The notes beneath the pieces were generated by a model that saw only the letters and a list, made by a program, of their open reading frames with translations, was not told where the DNA came from and did not search any database. The position numbers and the translations under genes are program-made. DNA of 64,000 nucleotides from the NCBI RefSeq assembly GCF_963082655.1, contig NC_081555.1, forward strand, positions 33,200,057 to 33,264,056, in the 5' to 3' direction. Below, piece after piece: positions 56,720 through 64,000 of this stretch; position 1 is the first letter of the stretch, and the number at the start of each line of letters is the position of its first letter. This DNA is from Stomoxys calcitrans (Eukaryota; Arthropoda; Insecta; Diptera; Muscidae).

Positions 56720-58540
56720 GTCTATAACCTCATAGAGCTTACATATAAACTGATCTTCCGATTACACCTCTGGAGCCCCTGAAAGTCACCGATGTGTACG
56801 GGAATCCAGGCCAACTCAACGTCATGAGCCAGGAGTCCATTCAGGGCCCTAAACACTCCGCCACGCATTTCGACCACATCCTTGAAATCAAGGACACCGA
56901 TGTTTACGTAAATCCAGGCCAACTCAACGTCATGAGCCAGGAGTTCATTAAGGGCCCCCAAACACTCCGCTCCGCTCTTCGACCACATCCTTGAAATTAA
57001 GGCCTTGAGGAACGCCATAGTGTCAACACATATCCTGAGTTTCGACCTCACAGACCTCTGCCTGAACGATCGTCATAGTTTTCTGGGAGTCTAACTGACA
57101 TACCATTGTCGAGTGTCTCCGAATAAACCCCCAGTCCCGTCCCTGACACCTTCCTGGAGCCGTCAGTGAAGGCCGAGGTCTCATCCAATTCAAACACAGT
57201 ATTCGCCTACCCCTCTTCCCTTCAGGGAAAGCTAATCCGGAGCAACCTCTCCTAAATCGGTCACCACGGCAGGAAGTCCGAGACCCTTCTCTGTCTACCT
57301 CGTGCATTCATGAACTCCAGAATGGAGCAGCTGCTGTGTTCTACTTCTCTCAGCATGCCGAGTACCCTCAGCCTAAGCGCTACTTTATCGGCATAGCCCC
57401 TAATATATAACTCAACAGGTTATAAATTCAGCATCTCTCCCATCCCGCATGCGGTGTGGATCTTAACGCCTCCTTTATATCGACGAAATACAGCGGGATA
57501 GAATCGAAAAAAACTAGTAAAATATATGCCATTTGAGAACGGATAGAGATAACTTCTTGAAATTTGAAATGCCTAGAGCTAAGAGGCCAATTTTAGGGCC
57601 AGTCAGTCTGTTTGAGTCAGTTTGAAGTATATAATATCTCCACTTGTTTCGGCATAGCCCCGAATATATACCACAATAGATGTTTAATTCGGCATCGCCT
57701 CCAGACCCGTCTGCGGTGTGGTTCTTAACGCCCCTTGATCGCTAAGCAGCCCAGTCTCTGTATCTTTCGAAGTTGTTTGGTTGGTGTAATCTTTTTCACA
57801 GCCGTCCACCATACCAGTGCTCCGTATGTCTGCACTGGTCACCCAACGGCCGCATGTATCCTACGGCCTAACTCCACGCTTTCTACCAAATATCTCTCTG
57901 CAGGATTAGAAGGCGCATTTCGCCTTTCGTCACCTTTCCTTCAAATTCCTTTTCCAGGGCAGTATCGAATCAAGGACTAGGCCTATGTATGTCGCCTCCC
58001 TTGACAACTGCTGAGTTGTACCGCCCATAGATGGGAGTCTCAAATCTGGTATCTTATATATCTGAGTGAAGAGCACCAAGTCAGACTTTCTTGGTTGGTC
58101 TTCAAACCATTTCTCTTAGACCATATCGATAGCCTCTACGATGACTTTTTCATAATCTCGCTGACCGTCAACAGGAATCTGCCTCGAATCAATAGGATGG
58201 CGTCGTCCGCATATGCGATTAGTTTCACGCCATCGACGATGAGATCCAATAGGACTTCGTTTATCGTCAGCTTTCAGCGAATCGTCGAAAACACCCCTCC
58301 TTGAGGCGTTCCCCTTGTCACCCGCCTTCGGACCACACTTTCTCCAAAGTCCGCATTAATAATCCCGCCTCGATGTATATTTTTCCGCCATCGGGAGACT
58401 CTAGTGTAACTCCCTGTCAAACCGGGACCCTATTTCTTCGTTAACCCTATTTCCAAGCTATAAAATGCTCCTTTAATATAGAGGAAGGCCGCCTTCGTGT
58501 ACTCTTTCTGCTGGAGAGACATCCTCTCGTATAACTTTAT
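56720..58540 (-). pseudogene. Non-LTR retrotransposon with RT and RNase H, decayed
   Basis: Minus strand: VTRGTPQGGVFS (RT motif B) and LIAYADDAILLI (catalytic YADD) at about 58190-58320, YGALVWWTAVKK and LRKIQRLGCLAI (RT C-terminus) near 57740-57830, and FTDGSRKVSGTGLGVY (RNase H first Asp) near 57130-57180. Then ICVDTMAFLKAL and LGALNELLAHDVELAWI (RNase H middle) follow near 56790-57040. Stops occur throughout. The WIYVNIG end shows the usual VPGH motif lost. The RNase H segment is duplicated with a 108-bp offset. Upstream domains were not seen. Confidence 0.78.
56787..57002 (-). repeat. 108-bp in-frame tandem duplication in RNase H
   Basis: Two copies starting at 56787 and 56895, each encoding ALN.LLAHDVELAWI. 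108 bp is 36 codons, so the frame is kept. Confidence 0.88.
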
Positions 58541-58553
58541 GTAGGACCATAGC

Positions 58554-58665
58554 CCCGATTCGACCTTAAGCTCAATGATAAGGGAAATTCTTTATATAAC
58601 CGAGCGTGCCATAGTGCGACACCCCTTTGGGGAGGCGTTTGCCCCTGTTCCTTTATATATGGGCA
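58554..58665 (-). mobile_element. SINE fragment
   Basis: Only the 3' half: complement of AAGCTCAATGATAAGGGA, a decayed TATA block and CCCCTGTTCC, with the tail joined to HINE3 sequence. Confidence 0.6.
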
Positions 58666-59063
58666 AATTTTATTCTGTCGAAATTTTGCAGGAAGGATTT
58701 TCTTATGACTCTCGATACCACTGGTGAATTTCAAAAAAATCGGCACAGATTCAGATATAGCTGTCCTATATGTATATCGCCAGATTTTCACCCTAAGAGC
58801 CACTGCAAGCGCATTGTTTGACCAATCTTGCCAACATTTTGCAGAGCGATTTCCTCGACGAATACCTCATTATTTGAGAAGTTTGCCATAATGTTGTCAT
58901 TTGTCAACGGTAGTTTTTACGGTTTGAACATATTTGCTCGCCGAGCTCCATCAAAATTGATTCAGAATTGGATATAGGTCTCACATTGTACTTATAGGGT
59001 AGGTGTAGGTATTACACAGTCGGCACCGCCCGACTTTTGCCCTTCCTTACTGGTTTCGAAATC
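58666..59063 (+). mobile_element. HINE3, 5'-truncated
   Basis: GAAGGATTTTCTTATGACTC, ATCGGCACAGATTCAGATAT and the 3' end ATTACACAGTCGGCACCGCC plus CGACTTTTGCCCTTCCTTAC match 23540-24382. Two to three monomers remain. Confidence 0.65.
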
Positions 59064-59166
59064 AGCCAGCTTTCCACACACTTGTTGTCCAAAATTAATA
59101 TAAAAGTCGTCTCGATCGGCCTACCTTTTCTTTTGAGGCTTATTTGGCGGTTAGTTGGTAGTTAAA

Positions 59167-60667
59167 TTTTTATACCCACCACCGAAGGATGGGGGTATAA
59201 TCATTATGTCATTCCGTTTGCAACACATCAAAATATCCATTTGATCAGCGCAAAAATCTAAAACGATCTAGACATGTCCGTCCGTCTGTTTGTCTGTCTG
59301 TTGAAATCACGCTACAGTCTTTAAAAATTGAGATATTGAGCTGAAACTTTGCACAGATTCTTTTTTGTCCAAAAGCAGGTTAAGTTCGAAGATGTGCTAT
59401 ATCGGACTATATCTTGATATAGCCCCCATATAGACCGATCCGCCGATTTGGGGTCTTACACCCATAAAAGACACATTTATTATCCGATTTTGCTGAAATT
59501 GGGGACAGTGAGTTGCGTTAGGCCCCTCGACATCCTTCGTCAATTTGACTCAGATCGGTACAGATTTGGATATAGCTGCCATAAGAGCCACATTTATTAT
59601 CCGATTTTGCTGAAATCTGGGAGAGTGAGTTGTGCCCTTGGACATTCTTCGTCAATTTGGCTCAGATCGGTTTAGATTTGGATATAGCTGCAATATAGAC
59701 CGATCCGCCGATTTAGGGTGTTAGGCCCATAGGAGCCACATTTATTATCCGATTTTGCTGAAACTTGGGACAGTCAGATGTGTTAGGCCCTTCGTCAATT
59801 TGGCTCAGATCGGTCCAGATTTGGATATAGCTGTCATATAGACCGATCTCTCGGTTTTAGGTTTTGGGACCATAAAAGGCACATTTAATTGTCCGATGTC
59901 GCCGCAATTTGGGACAGTGAGTTGTACTAGGCCCTTCGACGTCCTTCTTCAATTTCACTCAGTTCGGTCCAGATTTGGATATAGCTGCCATATAGACCGA
60001 TCTCTCGGTTTCAGGTTTTGGAGGCATAAAAGGCGCATTTATTATCCAATGTTGCCGAAATTTGGGTTGCCCAAAAAGTAATTGCGGATTTTTCATAAAG
60101 TCGGCGTTGACAAATTTTTTCACAGCTTGTGACTCTGTAATTGCATTCTTTCTTCTGTCAGTTATCAGCTGTTAATTTTATTTTGCTTTAGAAAAAAAGT
60201 GTAAAAAAAGTATATTTGATTAAAGTTCATTCTAAGTTTTATTAAAAATGCATTTACTTTCTTTTAAAAAATCCGCAATTACTTTTTGGGCAACCCAATA
60301 GCTGACATATGAACCGATATCTCGATTTCAAGTCTTGGTACCAAAAAAGGCGCATTTATAATCCGATTTAACTGAACTTTGACACATTGACTTATGTTAG
60401 GCTTTTCGACATCCATGTTGTATGTGATTCAGATCGGTTTTTTTTTAGTTTTATCTACTAAAAAGACCAATATTTTGTTATATTCTTGAACAATGACTTG
60501 TACTTATTGGTATTTGGTCTAAATTGGATCATGTTTCGATATGACTGCTATGGGACACAAGGTATGCATTTTTTACGGGATTTTTATGAAAGGTGGTTTA
60601 CGTATATAACCGAGGTGGTGGGTATGGAAAGATCGGCCCGGCCGAACTTAACGCCTTTATACTTGTT
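59167..60667 (+). mobile_element. HINE2, near complete, interrupted by a MITE
   Basis: 5' TTTTTATACCCACCACCGAA, leader, GTCC/GTCT tract (59278-59300) and five or more monomers. After the MITE (60062-60298) comes the 3' end GGTGGTGGGTATGG, hairpin TCGGCCCGGCCGA and tip TACTTGTTACTTGTTG. Several monomers are shortened. About 80 bp of monomer appears deleted at the left MITE edge. Confidence 0.83.
60062..60298 (-). mobile_element. Mariner-type MITE, copy 6
   Basis: Full TIRs. TA at 60299-60300 on the right; the left flank is HINE2 sequence AATTTGGG without TA, consistent with a deletion at shared TTTGGG. Confidence 0.9.
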
Positions 60668-60854
60668 ACTTGTTGATTTTGATTTGATTTCTTCAAACTA
60701 AGATTCGGACCTGCCCCACCTATAACGTTTGCACTTATTTCTCCTAACTCCCTGTTTTTTGGGGTGTAGGTCCAATATTCTTCATAAATACCCACTAATC
60801 CCTGAATTAAACCTCTCAAAAGCTTTGATGACTTTCATCATCATAATAAATCAG
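60668..60854. other. Unique spacer
   Basis: Nothing recognised between HINE2 and HINE1. Confidence 0.4.
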
Positions 60855-62530
60855 TTTTTATACCCTCCACCATAAGATGGGGGGTATACTAATTTCGTCA
60901 TTCTGTTTGTAACTACTCGAAATATTCGTCTGAGACCCCATAAAGTACATATATTCTTGATCGTCGTGAAATTTTATGTCGATCTAGCCATGTCCGTCCG
61001 TCTGTCCGTCCGTCCGTCCGTCCGTCCGTCCGTCCGTCCGTCCGTCCGTCCGTCTGTCTGTCGAAAGCACGCTAACTTCCGAAGGAGTAAAGCTAGCCGC
61101 TTGAAATTTTGCACAAATACTTCTTATTAGTGTAGGTCGGTTGGTATTGTAAATGGGCCATATCGGTCCATGTTTTGATATAGCTGCCATATAAACCGAT
61201 CTTGGGTCTTGACTTCTTGAGCCTCTAGAGTGCGCAATTCTTATCCGATCGGAATGAAATTTTGCACGAAGCGTTTTGCTATGATATTCAACAACTGTGC
61301 CAAGTATAGTTTAAATCGGTCTATAACCTGATATAGCTGCCATATAAACCGATCTTGGGTCTTGACTTCTTGAGCCTCTAGCGTGCGCAATTCTTATCCG
61401 ATTGGGATGAAATTTTGCACGACGTGTTTTGTTATAATATCCAACAACTGTGCTAAGTATGGTTCAAATCGGTCCATAACCTGATATAGCTGTCATATAA
61501 ACCGATCTTGGGTCTTGACTTCTTGAGCCTCTAGAAGGCGCAATTCTTATCCGATTGGGATGAAATTTTGCACGACGTGTTTTGTTATAATATCCAACAA
61601 CTGTGCTAAGTATGGTTCAAATCGGTCCATAACCTGATATAGCTGTCATATAAACCGATCTTGGGTCTTGACTTCTTGAGCCTCTAGAAGGCGCAATTCT
61701 TATCCGATTGGAATGAAATTTTGCACGACGTGTTTTGTTATGATATCCAACAACTGTGCCAAGTATGGTTCAAATCGGTCCATAACCTGATATAGCTGCC
61801 ATATAAACCGATCTTGGGTCTTGACTTCTTGAGCCTCTAGAGTGCGCAATTCTTATCCGATTGGAATGAATTTTGGCACGTAGTATTTTGTTATGATATC
61901 CAACAACTGTGCCAAATATGGTTCAAATCGGTTCATAACCTGATATAGCTGTCATATAAACAGATCTGGGGACTTGACTTCTTGAGCTTCTAGAGGGCGT
62001 AATTCCTATCCGATTTGGCTGAAATTTCGCAAGACGTTTTTTATTGTTACTTTCAACAACTATGGCAAATAAAGTACAAGTCGGTTCATAACCTGATATA
62101 GCTGCCATATAAACCGATCTGGGATCTTGACTTCTTGAGCCCCTAGAGGTCTCAATTATTATCCGATTTGCCTGAAATTTTGTACGACCGATTCTCTCAT
62201 GACCATCAACATACGTGTTTATTATGATCAGAATCGGACCAAAGCCCGATACAGCTCCCATATAAATCGATCTCTCTATTTTACTTTTGAGCTCACAAAG
62301 AGCGCAATTCTTATTCGAATTGGCTGACATTTTACATAGGTCTCCAACATATAATTTAATTGTGGTCCAAACCGCACCATATCTTGATATCGCTCTAATA
62401 GCAGAGCAAATCTTTTCTTATATCCTGTTTTGCCTAAGAAGAGATGCCGGGAAGAGAACTCGACAAATGCGATGGTGGTGGAGGGTATATAAGATTCGGC
62501 CCGGCCGAACTTAGCACGCTTTTACTTGTT
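60855..62530 (+). mobile_element. HINE1, complete; best copy in the window
   Basis: 5' TTTTTATACCCTCCACCATA, leader with CCCATAAAGTACATATATTC, a GTCC tract (60990-61062) and eight monomers. The GATATAG or GATACAG motif lies at 61177, 61330, 61483, 61636, 61789, 61942, 62095 and 62248, every spacing exactly 153 bp. The 3' end is GGTGGAGGGTATATAAGATT, hairpin TTCGGCCCGGCCGAA and CACGCTTTTACTTGTT. Adjacent monomers at 61442-61745 are nearly identical, suggesting recent homogenisation. Confidence 0.9.
61177..62400 (+). repeat. Eight 153-bp HINE1 monomers in perfect phase
   Basis: No net indel over 1.07 kb of tandem units that nonetheless differ by substitutions. The final junction to the 3' block is 148 bp. 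Confidence 0.9.
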
Positions 62531-64000
62531 TTTTCTAAAGCCGACAACAATTGTTGCAGATGACCAAGACATTTGGCAAAGTCAAACACATATATGTACT
62601 ACCCTCACCCATACATCACTTTAACTGCTAATGACATTCGCTGTTGTTGTAGCCTAGTGTGGCTATTTGTGCTATGAACATTTTATGTTATTTTTAATAT
62701 TTTTGTGATCCTTAATAAATAAATATTTGTTTATATTATGTTGGGCTTTTGAGTCATTACTTTGATCATGGCAGGCATTATCTTTCCCCATGCTGTACAT
62801 TCATAGTTTTCTGCGTGTATGTATGAGGCTAAGCATGTGGCAATATCACGTGCAATTCGATATAAGCCATGTATGTGTGGTGGATTTGTGTAGAATGCTC
62901 TCGGCAACTACACTGAGAGCGATAGCCAGAGGCAGAGCGTAATGTCAACGCTGACTAATGAAATCCACAGAACCGAGGTGTTGTCGTCAAGTTAGAAACA
63001 CTGTTTGGTCAGTCTACCTCGAGCACTCAGCCCAAGTATCTACTTGGCCATTGCCATCACCTTTCCATAAATCCTTAGAGCGGTAAGTATAGTGGTTCCA
63101 GAAGTAACGGAAAAATTAAATTTTTCCAAAAATTGGTTAGACCAATGAACATCTTGAAAATTACAAAATGACCAAATAGTAACGATATATATACAAATAT
63201 AGATGTGTTCTACTACATTCATATGGTCAGATTTCTATCGTGAATGCCAGCCATGTAAAACAAGTGGCATTGCTATGGTCGTAGGCCTACTGGGGATGCC
63301 AGCCATATAAAATAATTGGCAACGCACAAAGTGCAGTACCTCTAGGGTTGTGTGGAAACCTGCGCACATTTTCAGTTTTTGGTTTTTTTTTGTGTCTAAA
63401 CTCCCAACTAACTCACTGGGGCATATGGATATAGGAAGAGATGATCTACAACCAGCTGCTACAACAAGTTGCTGCTTCTGGCTTCATGCAATGAAGGAAA
63501 TTCGATCTGGATATACATCTAAGCAAATACTTGGGAATATCTCTATTTTGTGGTGAGTATGCGCAATATGACATTCATCTGTCTGCTGCTGCGAAAATAT
63601 TTGGCGCTGAGCGAAGGTGATTGGGACGATGTGCTGTGGTGCCGTGTGTGTGTGCGTGTGTGTGTGTGTGCTCGCAATAGTGATTCTGTATAGAAAAAAC
63701 AAAACAGAAATTTCTTCAAGTGCCTCTCGACTATACCACTTGGAATACATATACAGATAGCCGAATGTGAAACTATTTATAAACGTCTATATGTACCAGC
63801 AAGACATTGCACGCTCCCATATACAAAAGTTGGCAAAATGTGTACCAAAGTGCTTTAGTCAATCTATTTTTAATTTGGATACATATCTATTTTTTTTTCC
63901 TCATTCATTTTTCACTTGGCTAAGAAGCGCTGTTTCCACCCGAAAATAAAGCATATACGAGTATGAGAAGTGAAAGAAATGCATTTGTCGTTGGCAATAT
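62531..64000. other. No gene seen; GT microsatellite
   Basis: Unique-looking sequence. A GT/GC run at 63644-63671 and a short repeat of ATGCCAGCCAT at about 63245 and 63298. Frames at 63350-63750 have no recognisable motif. Confidence 0.5.

Noticed and set aside
30591..62530. CRISPR-like regular repeats
   Set aside because: The 153-bp units have no spacers, are directly tandem and lie inside eukaryotic mobile elements.

Overview
This 64 kb window looks like AT-rich, repeat-saturated intergenic DNA of a higher fly, probably a calyptrate muscid such as a stable-fly or house-fly relative. The species is an inference from the repeat types; no diagnostic host gene names it. The only convincing non-transposon gene is a single-exon ORF on the minus strand (11846-12457, 203 aa) of unknown function. 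I see no rRNA, tRNA gene, CRISPR or bacterial-style operon.

Most of the window belongs to six repeat groups. (1) Non-autonomous elements whose layout matches Drosophila INE-1/DINE-1, i.e. Helentron-associated interspersed elements (called HINE here). They have a 5' TTTTTATACCC terminus, a conserved leader, a (GTCY)n microsatellite, a core of tandem ~153-bp monomers, and a 3' GC-rich hairpin ending in ACTTGTT. I separate HINE1 (subterminal CCTCCACCAT), HINE2 (CCCACCACCGAAGG) and a divergent HINE3. (2) A tRNA-headed SINE in about nine copies, some with an extra ~110-bp 5' module. (3) Six copies of a ~235-bp mellifera-type mariner MITE with TA target duplications. (4) Two reverse-complement copies of a 600-bp fold-back element derived from a Tc1/mariner-like transposase gene, plus two transposase remnants. 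(5) Several decayed non-LTR retrotransposon lineages: a Jockey-like element with a perfect 17-bp target-site duplication at 26065-30198, RTE-like EN/RT pieces, and RT/RNase H lineages. (6) A degenerate ~125-bp-unit repeat ('family 4').

Layout: 1-2490 non-LTR fragments, SINE and MITE; 2488-6483 HINEs including a tail-to-tail inverted pair; 7060-9860 RTE-like RT broken by a fold-back element, a SINE and a MITE; 9880-11745 RNase H fragment and HINE; 11846-12457 the gene; 12755-17068 HINEs and mariner debris; 17069-18742 family 4 and fold-back element; 19628-24380 HINEs including a 0.5-kb microsatellite; 26065-30198 the Jockey-like element; 30591-35440 HINE and an RT fragment; 35441-37130 family 4 and SINE; 38779-40917 a HINE1/HINE2 chimera; 42769-45830 a non-LTR with internal duplications; 47790-49790 HINE2 debris, a highly structured GC-rich segment and RTE-like endonuclease; 49791-53354 a triple HINE chain; 53355-58665 family 4, MITE, SINEs and another RT/RNase H element; 58666-62530 HINE3, HINE2 and HINE1; 62531-64000 apparently unique sequence.

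The points most worth a second look are the exact 153-bp period shared by HINE families with different monomer sequences, HINE chains with several 5' ends and one 3' hairpin, the folded segment at 48065-48190, the fold-back element made from a transposase gene, and the isolated 203-aa gene. All similarity statements come from reading and translating the sequence; no database search was run.
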